Numbered from the stretch's first letter, positions 15,698 to 25,276 are shown. The stretch is 62,526 nucleotides of DNA from Chlorobiota bacterium (GCA_030596395.1 JAUVKF010000010.1:1-62526); one strand, 5' to 3'. The notes: generated from the sequence alone by a model not told the origin. Numbers and translations are program-made.

Positions 15698-17875
15698 TCA
15701 CTTCACCCTCACAATTTTCTCAACCCCTTTTACCTGGTTAAGTTTGGCAATGAGCTGATCGAGGTGATCGAGATCTTTCACCATCACACTGATACGTCCT
15801 TCAAAATGCTTTCCTTTTTTCTGAAAATTGATGGCACGCATATTTACACGCAGGTCATTAGTAATTGTACTGGTTATGGCGCTTACTACACCCAATTCAT
15901 CTCTTCCGGATATACGAAGATTGGCAACTGTATGCGTTTTTTCAGTTCCACTGATCCATTTTATAGCCATCACGCGATAGGGATACCTGGCCATGAGGCT
16001 TTTTGCATTCGGACATCTTTTGCGATGTATTGTAATGCCCCCTGTTGTGGTAACAAAACCAAAAACCTTATCTCCTCTTATTGGACTACAACATTTTGCC
16101 AGCCGGTAATTTACGTTTTTCAGGTTTTCACCGATGTATAAAATATCGGTTTGTTCCTCTTCTTCTTTTACTACGGGAGCTTTTATTTCCTGAATTTCCG
16201 GCTTCTTTTTGGATGAATCTTCTTCCACAAATTCAATCAGCCTCTTTTTTATATCTGCAAGCTCAATCTTTTCTTCAGCAATGAGATAGTACAAGTCAAC
16301 GCCGGTTTCAAGTTTATAATGCTTTATGAGCATATTGATCAGATCCTCGGTACTTTTAATCTTCCAGTTTTTTAACTTCCTGGCCAAAATATCTTTACCG
16401 ATTTCTGCCTCCCTGTACTTTTCTTCCTTTAATTGTTTTCTGATATTCGTTCTTGCTTTTTCAGTATGCACAAATGCCAGCCAGTCAAGTTTAGGTTTCT
16501 GATTCTTAGCGGTCATTATATCAACCTTGTCACCATTTTGTAATTCATACCTGATTGGTACGACCCTATTATTTACCCTTGCTCCCCTGCACTTACTTCC
16601 AACATCAGTATGTATCTCGTAGGCAAAATCCAGAATCGTACACCCCGGTTTTAGTTGCTTCAAATCACCTTTTGGTGTAAAAACAAATATGCTCTGCTTT
16701 TTGGATTTGTCTTGAGACCGGTAGGTAAAATCAAACTCTATCTGATCAGGATTTTGCAATATATCCCTTACCTGTGTCAACCAGTCTTCAGGGTCTTTCT
16801 TGCTCATTACCCCTTTGTATTGCCAGTGTGCAGCCTGACCCTTTTCAGCCACCTCATCCATTCGTTTTGTTCTGATCTGTACCTCAACCCATTTTTTATT
16901 GTCACCCATAACAGTAGTATGCAACGATTCGTAACCGCTGGCTTTCGGGATTGTGATCCAGTCGCGCAAACGCTTTGGATTTGGGTCGTAAATGTTTGTA
17001 ACAATGGAATAAACTTTCCAGCAGACTTCCTGTTCCTTTTTGGGTTTGGTTTCCAAAATAATGCGGATTGCAAAAAGATCATACACTTGCTCAAAATCAA
17101 GATTTTGCTTACGCATTTTGTTATAAATAGAGGGAACTGATTTTGTGCGCCATTTAATGTCATACTCAATGCCCTGGGCCATAAGTTCACGTTCAACAGG
17201 CCGGATAAATTCTTTAATAAATACTTCTCTTTTCGATCTGGTATCCTTAATTTTCTGGTTGATAGAATTATACAAGTCGAGGTCTTCATATTTCATCACC
17301 CGTTCTTCAAGTTCGGTTCGCACCTTATACAAACCAAGCCTGTGTGCGATGGGGGAATAGATATGTTTTATTTCCTCAACGAATAAGCTGGCTTCTTCAC
17401 CTCTCAAATCAATGTACCGGATGTCGTTAAGCCTGTGAGCCAGTTTGATCAGGATCACTCGAATATCGTTAACAATCGAAAGATATAATTTACGGAATGA
17501 ATCTGATTGGTACGATAATCTTTCTGTTCTCAGTTCTGATATCCTGTTAAACCCTTCTACAATTTCTGCTACCTGATCCCCGAATTTACTCCTGATTTCT
17601 TCAATTAGTTTTTCAGATTTTGTCTGTTCTCCGTGCAAAAGCGAACAAATTGCAGAAGTAGGCCCGAGTCCTATTTCTTTCATTGCGGTGATGGCAATAT
17701 TCAGGTTGTGGAGAATAAACGGTTTGCCATTTGCCAATTCTTCATCTTTATGCAATTCAGAGGCTAAGGCATAGGCTTCCTTTATCTTTTCAACTTCTTG
17801 CTTTGACAATGGATTTGTAAAACAATTTAGAAGTTCAGATAATTTTCGTTCTAAAATCCCCTCTTTTCCAAACAT
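15698..17875 (-). CDS. rel: Long RelA/SpoT homologue with degenerate hydrolase domain
   Basis: 725 residues in the usual order: HD-like domain (about 25-180), synthetase (about 230-350), TGS (about 400-460), zinc-finger-like CC region (KCCSPIRGDKVFGF) and C-terminal ACT. The synthetase looks intact: RLRDWITIPKASGYESLHTT and WVEVQIRTKRMDEVAEKGQA. The hydrolase half is damaged: the HDxxED motif reads HGEQTK at 81-86, and the later catalytic Asp (KLADRLHN) is His (KLAHRLND). So it should make (p)ppGpp but not degrade it, although its RxRD loop resembles that of bifunctional enzymes. Bacteroidota often carry a second, bifunctional enzyme; none is in the window. Confidence 0.93.
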   Translation of the reverse strand: MFGKEGILERKLSELLNCFTNPLSKQEVEKIKEAYALASELHKDEELANGKPFILHNLNIAITAMKEIGLGPTSAICSLLHGEQTKSEKLIEEIRSKFGDQVAEIVEGFNRISELRTERLSYQSDSFRKLYLSIVNDIRVILIKLAHRLNDIRYIDLRGEEASLFVEEIKHIYSPIAHRLGLYKVRTELEERVMKYEDLDLYNSINQKIKDTRSKREVFIKEFIRPVERELMAQGIEYDIKWRTKSVPSIYNKMRKQNLDFEQVYDLFAIRIILETKPKKEQEVCWKVYSIVTNIYDPNPKRLRDWITIPKASGYESLHTTVMGDNKKWVEVQIRTKRMDEVAEKGQAAHWQYKGVMSKKDPEDWLTQVRDILQNPDQIEFDFTYRSQDKSKKQSIFVFTPKGDLKQLKPGCTILDFAYEIHTDVGSKCRGARVNNRVVPIRYELQNGDKVDIMTAKNQKPKLDWLAFVHTEKARTNIRKQLKEEKYREAEIGKDILARKLKNWKIKSTEDLINMLIKHYKLETGVDLYYLIAEEKIELADIKKRLIEFVEEDSSKKKPEIQEIKAPVVKEEEEQTDILYIGENLKNVNYRLAKCCSPIRGDKVFGFVTTTGGITIHRKRCPNAKSLMARYPYRVMAIKWISGTEKTHTVANLRISGRDELGVVSAITSTITNDLRVNMRAINFQKKGKHFEGRISVMVKDLDHLDQLIAKLNQVKGVEKIVRVK

Positions 17876-17898
17876 AAATTATTAGCTAAGCTTTCTAA

Positions 17899-17906
17899 CA
17901 AAAATA
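17899..17906 (-). promoter_or_regulatory. Candidate -7 box of rel
   Basis: TATTTTTG on the minus strand fits TAnnTTTG and lies 23 nt before ATG 17875. Confidence 0.45.
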
Positions 17907-17929
17907 ACGAAAATTGATGAGAAAATCAA

Positions 17930-17966
17930 CAAAAAAACAGCGCCTACATTAAAACGTAAACGCTGT
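17930..17966 (-). terminator. Terminator after floA
   Basis: ACAGCG (17937-17942) pairs with CGCTGT (17961-17966), with further partial pairing of CTAC and GTA inside. On the minus strand a TTTTTTT run follows. It sits 26 nt past the floA stop. Confidence 0.7.
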
Positions 17967-17992
17967 CAAAATAAGTTTATTATTTACTAACT

Positions 17993-18982
17993 TTAATGAG
18001 GTTCACTTTCACCTAAGTCAGGTGGATTTTCAGATATTGAATCCCTCATTTTGGTATCGGCCTGTATGTTTTGGAATTTATAATAGTCCATAATACCAAG
18101 GTTTCCTGATCGGAAGGATTCGGCAATGGCTTTCGGAATTTCTGCTTCTGCCTGAATAACGTTTGCACGCGCTTCCTGTGCTTTTGCTTTCATTTCCTGT
18201 TCGGCGGCGACAGCCATGGCCCTGCGTTCCTCTGCTTTGGCCTGTGCAATATTTTTATCGGCATTGGCCTGATCCATTTGAAGAACAGCGCCTATATTTT
18301 TACCAATATCAATGTCGGCAATATCAATGGATAAGATTTCAAAGGCTGTACCCGAATCAAGACCCTTTGAAAGTACAACCTTCGATATGCTGTCCGGATT
18401 CTCAAGAACGGCTTTATGCGAATCAGCCGAACCAATTGATGATACAATACCTTCTCCAACACGGGCCAGAACAGTATCTTCTCCGGCGCCACCTACCAAT
18501 TGCTGAATGTTTGCACGAACCGTAACACGTGCCACTGAGATCAACTGAATTCCATCTTTGGCCACCGCGGCTACTTTCTTGGTGTCTATCACTTTCGGGT
18601 TTACTGACATTTGAACTGCCTCCAGCACATCGCGGCCTGCAAGATCAATGGCAGTTGCTGTTTTAAAGTTAAGGTCCATGTTGGCCTTATCAGCTGATAT
18701 AAGAGCATTAACAACTGATTGCACATGCCCTCCGGCAAGATAATGTGCCTCCAGGTCATCGCGGTTTAAATGAATGCCTGCTTTTGTTGAAGCAATCAAA
18801 TTGTTTACAATAACACTGGGCGGAACTTTACGCCAGCGCATCAGAATGAGCTGTAACAATGAAATTCGTACACCCGACACCAGTGCTGTAAACCACAAAC
18901 CTACCGGGATAAAATAAAACAGCAGCCACAAAAGAAATATGGCGCCTACACCTGTTGCAATGATTACATAAATATTACTCAT
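17993..18982 (-). CDS. floA: Flotillin-like protein FloA
   Basis: 329 residues. An N-terminal membrane hairpin (about 5-50, [19 protein letters not shown]) is followed by the SPFH-like core ([39 protein letters not shown]) and a long Ala/Glu-rich helix (about 245-300, [19 protein letters not shown]) that drives oligomerisation. The family marks ordered membrane microdomains and helps assemble membrane complexes. It follows the NfeD gene by 2 nt, the standard FloA-NfeD pairing, and ends at a clear terminator. Confidence 0.96.
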   Translation of the reverse strand: MSNIYVIIATGVGAIFLLWLLFYFIPVGLWFTALVSGVRISLLQLILMRWRKVPPSVIVNNLIASTKAGIHLNRDDLEAHYLAGGHVQSVVNALISADKANMDLNFKTATAIDLAGRDVLEAVQMSVNPKVIDTKKVAAVAKDGIQLISVARVTVRANIQQLVGGAGEDTVLARVGEGIVSSIGSADSHKAVLENPDSISKVVLSKGLDSGTAFEILSIDIADIDIGKNIGAVLQMDQANADKNIAQAKAEERRAMAVAAEQEMKAKAQEARANVIQAEAEIPKAIAESFRSGNLGIMDYYKFQNIQADTKMRDSISENPPDLGESEPH

Positions 18983-18984
18983 AA

Positions 18985-19452
18985 TTATTTTATTATTTGT
19001 TTGATAAATATTTTATTACCTGATATTTTAACAACCTTAATAACTGCATTTTCATCAATAAATTCTGAAAGTGCACTTACCTCGTAAAATTTATCTTTGA
19101 AAGTGGCTTTACCCATCGGAGCACACCTTGAAACGGTTATCCCTTTATTTCCAATCTGTAGTTGTTGTGGATCAATCGTCCTCACTTTTCCTTTTATCTC
19201 TGTACTCAGCATGGCCTTCTTCCATGTTTTGGATCTAAGCGCAAGTAACAATCCGACAAGGTTAACACCCAATGTAACGGCAAGTGTAATGTGTCCGGCC
19301 TGGGTTCCTTCTCTGCTGTATGCAAGCCAGATGGCAGCAACCATTAAACCAAAGCCTATAACGCCGGCCACACCTGAACCAGGAATTACCAATATTTCAA
19401 GCAATAGCATCAGTATGCCAACCAGAATTAATATAATGATGAATGTCCACAT
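18985..19452 (-). CDS. NfeD-family membrane protein
   Basis: 155 residues: three membrane segments (about 4-22, 28-46 and 52-70) and a C-terminal OB-fold beta barrel (about 80-150, [20 protein letters not shown] ... [13 protein letters not shown]). This is the short NfeD type without the ClpP-like protease half. It precedes floA by 2 nt, so they are translated together. The known role is as partner of flotillin-like or stomatin-like proteins in membrane organisation. Confidence 0.92.
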   Translation of the reverse strand: MWTFIIILILVGILMLLLEILVIPGSGVAGVIGFGLMVAAIWLAYSREGTQAGHITLAVTLGVNLVGLLLALRSKTWKKAMLSTEIKGKVRTIDPQQLQIGNKGITVSRCAPMGKATFKDKFYEVSALSEFIDENAVIKVVKISGNKIFIKQIIK

Positions 19453-19466
19453 AGTTTTTACCTAAA

Positions 19467-19474
19467 CAAAGTTA
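19467..19474 (-). promoter_or_regulatory. Candidate -7 box of the nfeD-floA operon
   Basis: TAACTTTG on the minus strand fits TAnnTTTG. It lies 14 nt before ATG 19452 and directly abuts the toxin stop at 19475, so the pair has its own promoter. Confidence 0.45.
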
Positions 19475-19753
19475 CTATTTTCTTCTTTTAAATTTTTTAT
19501 AAATATCCTTGCGATGACCAGCTCTAATAACCTCAACAACAAGCACTTCATGAATCAAGGAATAAATAACCCTATAATTTCCAACTCTTATCCGGTAGGT
19601 ATGCTGAGTTCCCTTTAGTTTACGTGCGCCTTTTGGAAGTGGATTTTCGGATAATTTCTCAACAGCGTCAATTATTTTCAGAATGATATTATTGTTTAAT
19701 TTCGATAGCTCTTTACCTGCCGCAACCTTCCATCTAATTTTATATAAAGCCAT
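19475..19753 (-). CDS. RelE/ParE-family toxin
   Basis: 92 residues with the RelE fold: YKIRWKVAAGKELSKL at the N-terminus, then the core ENPLPKGARKLKGTQHTYRI, RVGNYRVIYSLIHEVLVVEV and IRAGHRKDIYKKF. The basic C-terminus and the R-x-G-x-Y-R-V-I-Y strand are typical of ribosome-dependent mRNA cleaving toxins, though ParE-type gyrase inhibitors share the fold. The frame starts inside the last 14 nt of the antitoxin gene, the classic coupling. It probably serves stress or element-maintenance functions. Confidence 0.9.
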   Translation of the reverse strand: MALYKIRWKVAAGKELSKLNNNIILKIIDAVEKLSENPLPKGARKLKGTQHTYRIRVGNYRVIYSLIHEVLVVEVIRAGHRKDIYKKFKRRK

Positions 19754-19940
19754 CTATCTTCAATTGCTTGACCAATGTTTCATGTGAGATAGTAGGTTCC
19801 TCCCTCCTTTCGGCAATAGCGGCCAAATCTTCAATATCCTCAAGTAGCTCTTCAAATTGATCAACAGATAACAGCACTGATTTTTTCTCTCCTTTTTTAT
19901 CAGTAATGTATTCTGGTTTTAGTTCATTCAGGATTCCCAT
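19740..19940 (-). CDS. Antitoxin of the RelE-type pair
   Basis: 66 residues, acidic and helical, with EYITDKKGEKKSVLLSVDQF followed by EELLEDIEDLAAIAERRE. This is the Phd/RelB-like arrangement of a DNA-binding N-terminus that recognises VLLSVDQFEELLE-type helices and a toxin-wrapping C-terminus. It precedes and overlaps the toxin gene by 14 nt. These proteins usually repress their own promoter; no clear palindrome was found in the 12 nt to clpS, so the promoter may lie further upstream. Confidence 0.85.
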   Translation of the reverse strand: MGILNELKPEYITDKKGEKKSVLLSVDQFEELLEDIEDLAAIAERREEPTISHETLVKQLKIDGFI

Positions 19941-19952
19941 TTTATCCGTGCG

Positions 19953-20228
19953 TTATTTAATTTCTACCGTCAATGTTCTGTTTGTCATTTCTTCGTATCG
20001 GGGCTTCAAATCACTAAAAATTCCATTTTTAACCGGGCACTTGCCTTTGAAATGGGCAATCCATGCACAATTTTCAGCCTGCATGGCTTCGTGCTCACAC
20101 ACATCAATCAGCGTTTCTATAACATAATCGAAACTGTTCACATCATCATTGTAAAGAATTAGTGAACGGAGTTCATCTTCTTTTTGATTCAGTTCAACAA
20201 TCGGTGATTTTTTTTCTTTTGTGCTCAT
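19953..20228 (-). CDS. clpS: ATP-dependent Clp protease adaptor ClpS
   Basis: 91 residues with the ClpS core: LILYNDDVNSFDYVIETLID carries the N-degron pocket Asn-Asp, and CAWIAHFKGKCPVKNGIFS is equivalent to the VHxxG helix with the pocket His. A short disordered N-terminus (MSTKEKKSPIVELNQKEDE) would enter ClpA/ClpC. It delivers proteins with destabilising N-termini to the Clp protease in the cytoplasm. A TAnnTTTG box lies upstream. Confidence 0.94.
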   Translation of the reverse strand: MSTKEKKSPIVELNQKEDELRSLILYNDDVNSFDYVIETLIDVCEHEAMQAENCAWIAHFKGKCPVKNGIFSDLKPRYEEMTNRTLTVEIK

Positions 20229-20253
20229 ATTCTTAGTTCAAACAGAACAGTAA

Positions 20254-20261
20254 CAAATTTA
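20254..20261 (-). promoter_or_regulatory. Candidate -7 box of clpS
   Basis: TAAATTTG on the minus strand fits TAnnTTTG and lies 25 nt before ATG 20228. It may also drive the downstream antitoxin-toxin genes. Confidence 0.45.
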
Positions 20262-20327
20262 GTATAATTTACCTTCTTTAAAATATAACTGTGAAGTTTT
20301 ATTAATTTTATAACATCAAACCGGAAC

Positions 20328-22574
20328 ATGATGAAATTAAGGCAGATTATTATTTCTCTCATCTTTTTAACAATTAACCATTTAGGTTTTACCCAGATAC
20401 AGGATGATGTGTGGACACGAATACAACCTACACCACAGGAGCATTCACTTTATTGTGTTAGACAAATACCCGGCACTGAAACAATAGTAACTGTTGGTAA
20501 TGGTTGTACCATTATGTATTCGGATGATGAAGGTGAAACATGGGATATCACACTGAACTCTGCAGGACTTCCGAATAATACGCAGTTTCGTTCAGTTAAT
20601 TTCATTGATGAGGATAATGGTTATGCTGCAGATTATTTCGGTAGGATAATTAAAACTGAAGATGGTGGGGAAAGCTGGGATCTGGTTTATAATCAAACTC
20701 ATGATTCATTAAGAACTGACCGGGTTGATATATACCTGTTTGATGCGGAAACCGCAATAGTTGTTGGATGGCACCAGCTTATTTTAAAAACAGAAAATGG
20801 AGGCGAAAGCTGGATAACCACTTTAAGCCCGGATGGTTTTTTCCTGAACTCAATTGATTTCGTAAATCAGGATACAGGGTATATTGTTGGAAACCCTGAT
20901 TCAGCAATTATTTTGAGGACATACAATGGTGGAGACGATTGGTATTCTCAACCTTTTATAGATGGTTATACAGGTAACTTTTTTGATATCGAATTTGTTT
21001 CTGATTCAGTAGGTTTTATTAATTATAATAGTAGTAATTACAGGGGAGATGACACAACCTACATTTTTAAGACTACAGACAAGGGAGTTAATTGGACCCT
21101 TAACTACAAAGTAAACAGTTTCTTATCGATTGGTGAACTAAATGTCATGGACGAATCAAATATCATTTCGTTTGCATATAATTGGGGTTTATCAAATATT
21201 GTAACTCATAATCAAGGTCTTTCATGGGAAGAGATTGCTGGTCCTTTTAGTGGTAGCTGGTTTTCAGGAAACTCTATTCTGTACACTTCTGAATACATAA
21301 TGTCAGTTGGTATTTATGGTAGGGTCTACAGGACAAATGATCTCGTTGATTGGATTAGTTTATGCGCTAAAAATAATATTGAAACAATAACTGGAGTAGA
21401 GTTTACCTCACCTGAAATAGGATATTCTCATTTCCGTTTTCGTGGTGGTGGAATCCTTACTGGTAAACTTTATAAAACAACAGATGGAGGTATCTCATGG
21501 ACTGGTTTAGACCAAGGTTCTTATACTACTGATTTTAACTTCTTATCCAATGATTCTGGGTATGTTGTTAAGAAACATTCAGGGACAGTAATTTCAACAT
21601 ACAAAACAACAGATGGTGGAATAAATTGGATTTGGATGGATGATTTTATAACAGATGATTTTAATTGGCTAGATCTTATATCTGTTGATTATATTGATGA
21701 AGAGCACGGAATCTTAGCTTATACAGGAAAAATCTACAGAACAAGTCAAACAGGTGATTACTGGCAAGAAATATTTGTTTCTCATTTTGAACATCTTATG
21801 ACAGACATCCATATGTTTACAGCTGATACTTTTCTGGTTGCTACTTACGATACATGGCCAATTAATTCTCCAATATTAATATGGAGCTATGATGGTGGGG
21901 AAAGCCTGGTTCTTGATACACTAGATCAATCCCTTAATATGCCAAACAGCATTTATTTTAAAAACAGGAATACAGCATTTATACCATTTGAGCAAGGAAA
22001 CACCATACTTAAGTCAACTGATGGAGGGCTAACATGGGACTTTACAACTATTAATGATACCAGCATGTCAAACTATCATTCAGTCTATTTCCCAACTGAC
22101 AGTATCGGTTATGCAGTAGGATCAGGCCCTTATACAACTATGCTTAAAACAATTGATGGTGGAGACACCTGGGACCCGATAGATATTCCGTGTTCTTCAG
22201 GATTGTCCCATGTTTATTTCCACGATGAGTGGCATGGCTTTGTATTTGGTGACGGTGGAATAATAATGGAAACATTTACCGGAGGTGTGGTTAGTAAGAA
22301 AGAAAATCCCTATCTGACAAGCGAGCCCTTCTTTTCCATTTCGCCAAATCCATCCAGAGACAATGTTCAAATTAAATTAGATGAACCGATTGAGAATGTA
22401 CTAATTATAGAAATTTATAATATAAATGGTGAACGTATCATTCATAATTTAAAAGCTGGAATTATCGGTAAAAACGATATTTCTATTAATCTGACCTCGC
22501 TCCCACCAGGCTTGTACTTTTGCCGGATTTCTAATGGGAATAATGTCAGCACAAGAAAGATTATAAAGTTGTAA
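20328..22574 (+). CDS. Secreted Ycf48/BNR-repeat T9SS cargo protein
   Basis: 748 residues. A signal peptide (about 1-22, MMKLRQIIISLIFLTINHLG) is followed by about ten Asp-box repeats of the form T-x-D/N-G-G-x-S/T-W (e.g. KTEDGGESWD, KTENGGESWI, KTTDGGISWT, KSTDGGLTWD, KTIDGGDTWD), typical of a beta propeller related to Ycf48 and sialidase-like folds. Some blades are degenerate (HNQGLSWE, SYDGGESLV). The last 75 residues are a T9SS tail (ISPNPSRDNVQIKL ... PPGLYFCRIS ... STRKIIKL). It is probably exposed on the cell surface. No catalytic Asp/Glu/Arg set of sialidases was recognised, so binding is likelier than hydrolysis. Confidence 0.9.
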   Translation: MMKLRQIIISLIFLTINHLGFTQIQDDVWTRIQPTPQEHSLYCVRQIPGTETIVTVGNGCTIMYSDDEGETWDITLNSAGLPNNTQFRSVNFIDEDNGYAADYFGRIIKTEDGGESWDLVYNQTHDSLRTDRVDIYLFDAETAIVVGWHQLILKTENGGESWITTLSPDGFFLNSIDFVNQDTGYIVGNPDSAIILRTYNGGDDWYSQPFIDGYTGNFFDIEFVSDSVGFINYNSSNYRGDDTTYIFKTTDKGVNWTLNYKVNSFLSIGELNVMDESNIISFAYNWGLSNIVTHNQGLSWEEIAGPFSGSWFSGNSILYTSEYIMSVGIYGRVYRTNDLVDWISLCAKNNIETITGVEFTSPEIGYSHFRFRGGGILTGKLYKTTDGGISWTGLDQGSYTTDFNFLSNDSGYVVKKHSGTVISTYKTTDGGINWIWMDDFITDDFNWLDLISVDYIDEEHGILAYTGKIYRTSQTGDYWQEIFVSHFEHLMTDIHMFTADTFLVATYDTWPINSPILIWSYDGGESLVLDTLDQSLNMPNSIYFKNRNTAFIPFEQGNTILKSTDGGLTWDFTTINDTSMSNYHSVYFPTDSIGYAVGSGPYTTMLKTIDGGDTWDPIDIPCSSGLSHVYFHDEWHGFVFGDGGIIMETFTGGVVSKKENPYLTSEPFFSISPNPSRDNVQIKLDEPIENVLIIEIYNINGERIIHNLKAGIIGKNDISINLTSLPPGLYFCRISNGNNVSTRKIIKL

Positions 22575-22585
22575 GTTTTTATTGA

Positions 22586-22655
22586 CTCACCCCCTCATTC
22601 CCCTTCTCTACAAATAGAGAGGGGGATGTCAGCCGGCAGGATGACAGGGGGTGAG
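22586..22655. repeat. Nested imperfect inverted repeat
   Basis: CTCACCCCCT at the left pairs with AGGGGGTGAG at the right. Inside is a second hairpin, CCCCTTCTCTA / TAGAGAGGGGG. It stands 11 nt after the cargo gene stop and may double as its terminator, but the wording is that of a dispersed palindromic element. Confidence 0.6.
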
Positions 22656-22720
22656 TTGCTAACAATTGACACCTTCCCGATAATACTTATACATCTGAAC
22701 AAGAAATTACGAACTCTTCC

Positions 22721-22728
22721 TATTTTTG
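22721..22728 (+). promoter_or_regulatory. Candidate -7 box, possibly giving a leaderless Nudix mRNA
   Basis: TATTTTTG fits TAnnTTTG and ends 6 nt before ATG 22735. Transcription would therefore start at or next to the start codon. Confidence 0.4.
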
Positions 22729-22734
22729 CATCCT

Positions 22735-23370
22735 ATGTACGATTTCGATTCATTCATCAGCAAACTGAAAAAGCAGTTTAACGGCTCTGATCTCCCAGGA
22801 TTGGATGCGCAAATGTCGATGGCACCAATCACCAGGCTGGAAGAATTGCAAAGATTGAAAGATACATCCACACCACGTCAAAGCGCAGTATTGGTGTTTT
22901 TTTATCCTGTTAATAATAAAACCAGACTTGTATTCATCAAACGCCCGGTAGATGACACTGTCCATAGTGGTCAAATAGCGTTTCCCGGAGGCAGGGCTGA
23001 ACCGGAGGATAAGGATTTTGTTCAAACTGCACTCCGTGAAGCCAACGAAGAAGTGAATGTTGATCCTGATAAAGTAAAAATTATCGGATCGTTATCAAAA
23101 CTCCATATCCCACCCAGCAATTTTGATGTTTATCCGGTTATCGGATACTCGGAAGACAGGCCTGATTTTAAAGGCAATTATGAAGTTGAGCGCATACTGG
23201 AAGTCAGGCTGACTGAACTTATGGATATAAATACCAAAACGACCAAAACCATTTACCACCGAACCGGAAAACTGGTTGATGTACCCTGCTATTTTATTGA
23301 AGGAGAAATCATCTGGGGTGCAACGGCCATGATGCTGGGGGAGCTGCTTGCACTAATTAATTCTGATTGA
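22735..23370 (+). CDS. Nudix hydrolase, CoA pyrophosphatase type
   Basis: ATG 22735 is preferred over a TTG three codons earlier, because that TTG lies inside the likely -7 box. The 211-residue protein has the Nudix box GGRAEPEDKDFVQTALREAN-EEV and, just before it, the UPF0035 signature VFIKRPVDDTVHSGQIAFPG that marks CoA pyrophosphatases of the NudL/YeaB group. The expected reaction splits CoA or acyl-CoA into 3',5'-ADP and 4'-phosphopantetheine. The protein is cytoplasmic and monocistronic. Confidence 0.9.
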   Translation: MYDFDSFISKLKKQFNGSDLPGLDAQMSMAPITRLEELQRLKDTSTPRQSAVLVFFYPVNNKTRLVFIKRPVDDTVHSGQIAFPGGRAEPEDKDFVQTALREANEEVNVDPDKVKIIGSLSKLHIPPSNFDVYPVIGYSEDRPDFKGNYEVERILEVRLTELMDINTKTTKTIYHRTGKLVDVPCYFIEGEIIWGATAMMLGELLALINSD

Positions 23371-23545
23371 GTCTTTTTTGAGGCCTAAGACAGAAGACCT
23401 AAAACACAAGACCTAAGACCTTCCAGCGTTTGCAAAACCTGGAAGAGTCTGAACAAAGAATCAAGAATCAAGAGCCAAGACACAAGAGCCAAGAAACAAG
23501 AGCCAAGAATTAAGAATCAATAAAAAAATAAACTCCAGACTCCAG
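23371..23545. repeat. Short-unit degenerate repeat tract
   Basis: Variants of CAAGAGCCAAGA, AGACCTAAGAC and AATCAAGAATCAAGAGCC recur with a 6-8 nt rhythm, then CTCCAGACTCCAGAC. The tract sits between the Nudix stop and the pyruvate kinase promoter and has no coding frame. It is the same kind of sequence as at 15530-15690 with a different unit. Confidence 0.6.
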
Positions 23546-23617
23546 ACTAAATCGTTAACCTTACATCGAAATGACGTTAAAATATGTTTAACTGATCTTT
23601 TATTATGGCTTTGCTAT

Positions 23618-23625
23618 TACATTTG
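23618..23625 (+). promoter_or_regulatory. Candidate -7 box of pyk
   Basis: TACATTTG fits TAnnTTTG and lies 25 nt before ATG 23651. Confidence 0.45.
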
Positions 23626-23650
23626 TCGCCAAATAATTCTTAAAAAGAAA

Positions 23651-25192
23651 ATGTCGAAGGAAAAATTTTTAATGACCAAGATCATCGCCACACTGGGGCC
23701 TGCTACCAATTCGGTTGAGATAATCACAAAACTGATTGAAGCCGGCGCAAGGGTATTCAGGATTAATTTCTCACATGGGAATTTTGATGATTTTGACGAA
23801 TTGATTGACAATATCAGAAAAGCCGAAAAAGGAACCAAAACCTTCGTTGCCATTTTAGGCGACCTTTCCGGGCCAAAAATCAGGGTTGGAAAGGTGATTG
23901 CTAAAGGCGTACTGCTTGAAAAGGGGCAGATAATCCGTTTTGTAAAAAATCCAATTATAGGAGGCGGAAAAGGAAACGAGAACAGTTTTTCGACTACCTA
24001 CCCCCAATTTATCGATGAGGTAAAACCCGATGAGCGTATTTTACTCGATGATGGAAATATCGCCTTAAAATGTATTTCTAAAACAGGAAAGGGGGATGAT
24101 GCATTTCTGTCGTGCGAGGTTGTTGAAGGAAACCTGCTTTCCTCATCCAAAGGAATTAACCTACCCGAGACCCAATTGTCATTACCATCGCTAACCGAAA
24201 AAGACCACCGCTGTGTAGAATATGCAGTACATAAAAGTTTTGATTTCCTGGCACTGAGTTTTGTTCGCGAAGGAAAAGACATCCGAGAGCTGAAAAACAA
24301 AATGACCGAACTCAGGGCCCGGCCACATGGTTTGGATATTACAGGAGGTGACCTCGGATTTTCAACCACCTATGAAAATGATGACTTTATCCCGGTGATC
24401 AGTAAAATTGAAAAGCCACAAGCAATCGAAAATCTACAGGAAATCCTCGAAGAAACAGACGGAGTTATGGTTGCCCGTGGCGACCTGGGCGTTGAAATGG
24501 ACCTGGCCGAAGTGGCTATCTTGCAGAAGAAGATCGTCCAAATGTGCAGGAACATGGGTAAGCCGGTAATTGTAGCTACACAGATGCTTCAGAGTATGAT
24601 CACTGAAACTGTTCCAACACGTGCTGAAGTATCAGACGTAGCCAATGCCATAATGTATGGTGCAGATGCCGTAATGCTTTCGGGAGAAACCGCCGTAGGC
24701 CGTCATCCTGTTGAGGCAGTAAGAATGATGAACCGGATTGCAGGAAGAACCAGCTCTTACATTAAAAGCGAGTTTGCAGAAAAGGGAAAATATATTCGCT
24801 ATGCAGGCAAACTAAACCGAAAAGCGACCATGGCCAGGGGTGTAAACATGATGGCTAAAGATATACAGGCAAAACTGATTATAACATGGACACACTCGGG
24901 AGGCAGTACTGTGTTTCTGTCGCAACAAAAAATGCAAACACCCATTGTCGCCTTTGGCGAAAATATCACCCGTCTTCGCCAAATGTCGTTGCTTTATAGC
25001 ATTTATCCGGTTTTTATGAAACAACCCAAATCAGGGAGTAAATTTATTGGTGAGCTAAACAATTGCTTGCAAAAAAACGGATGGGCTAAAAAAGGCGATC
25101 CTGTGATTGTTGTGGCCAGCAGCCCCATTACCCGAAGAGGCATTACCAACCGCCTGGTAATCCATTATGTAGGCGAAACGGTTGAGGAATAA
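23651..25192 (+). CDS. pyk: Pyruvate kinase
   Basis: 513 residues; catalyses phosphoenolpyruvate plus ADP to pyruvate plus ATP. Motifs include KIIATLGPATNS and RINFSHGNFDD in the N-terminal barrel part, ILGDLSGPKIRVG, the metal-binding DGVMVARGDLGVEM, and the family signature MLSGETAVGRHPVEAVRMM. The C-terminal domain (about 390-505) ends VIHYVGETVEE. An insertion near residues 225-250 (ARPHGLDITGGDLGFSTTYE) between the barrel strands is longer than in enteric enzymes. The gene stands alone with its own promoter. Confidence 0.96.
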   Translation: MSKEKFLMTKIIATLGPATNSVEIITKLIEAGARVFRINFSHGNFDDFDELIDNIRKAEKGTKTFVAILGDLSGPKIRVGKVIAKGVLLEKGQIIRFVKNPIIGGGKGNENSFSTTYPQFIDEVKPDERILLDDGNIALKCISKTGKGDDAFLSCEVVEGNLLSSSKGINLPETQLSLPSLTEKDHRCVEYAVHKSFDFLALSFVREGKDIRELKNKMTELRARPHGLDITGGDLGFSTTYENDDFIPVISKIEKPQAIENLQEILEETDGVMVARGDLGVEMDLAEVAILQKKIVQMCRNMGKPVIVATQMLQSMITETVPTRAEVSDVANAIMYGADAVMLSGETAVGRHPVEAVRMMNRIAGRTSSYIKSEFAEKGKYIRYAGKLNRKATMARGVNMMAKDIQAKLIITWTHSGGSTVFLSQQKMQTPIVAFGENITRLRQMSLLYSIYPVFMKQPKSGSKFIGELNNCLQKNGWAKKGDPVIVVASSPITRRGITNRLVIHYVGETVEE

Positions 25193-25276
25193 ATGAATCA
25201 TGTCCCGCCGGACGGCTTTGCTTCTGGTGTATTTGCCATGACCCGCCGGGTTTTTTCCAATCCGTCGGGAATAAAC

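Noticed and set aside
16655..17289. Overlapping frames on both strands inside rel
   Set aside because: They fall within the synthetase and TGS parts of a well-conserved protein and are not conserved-looking.
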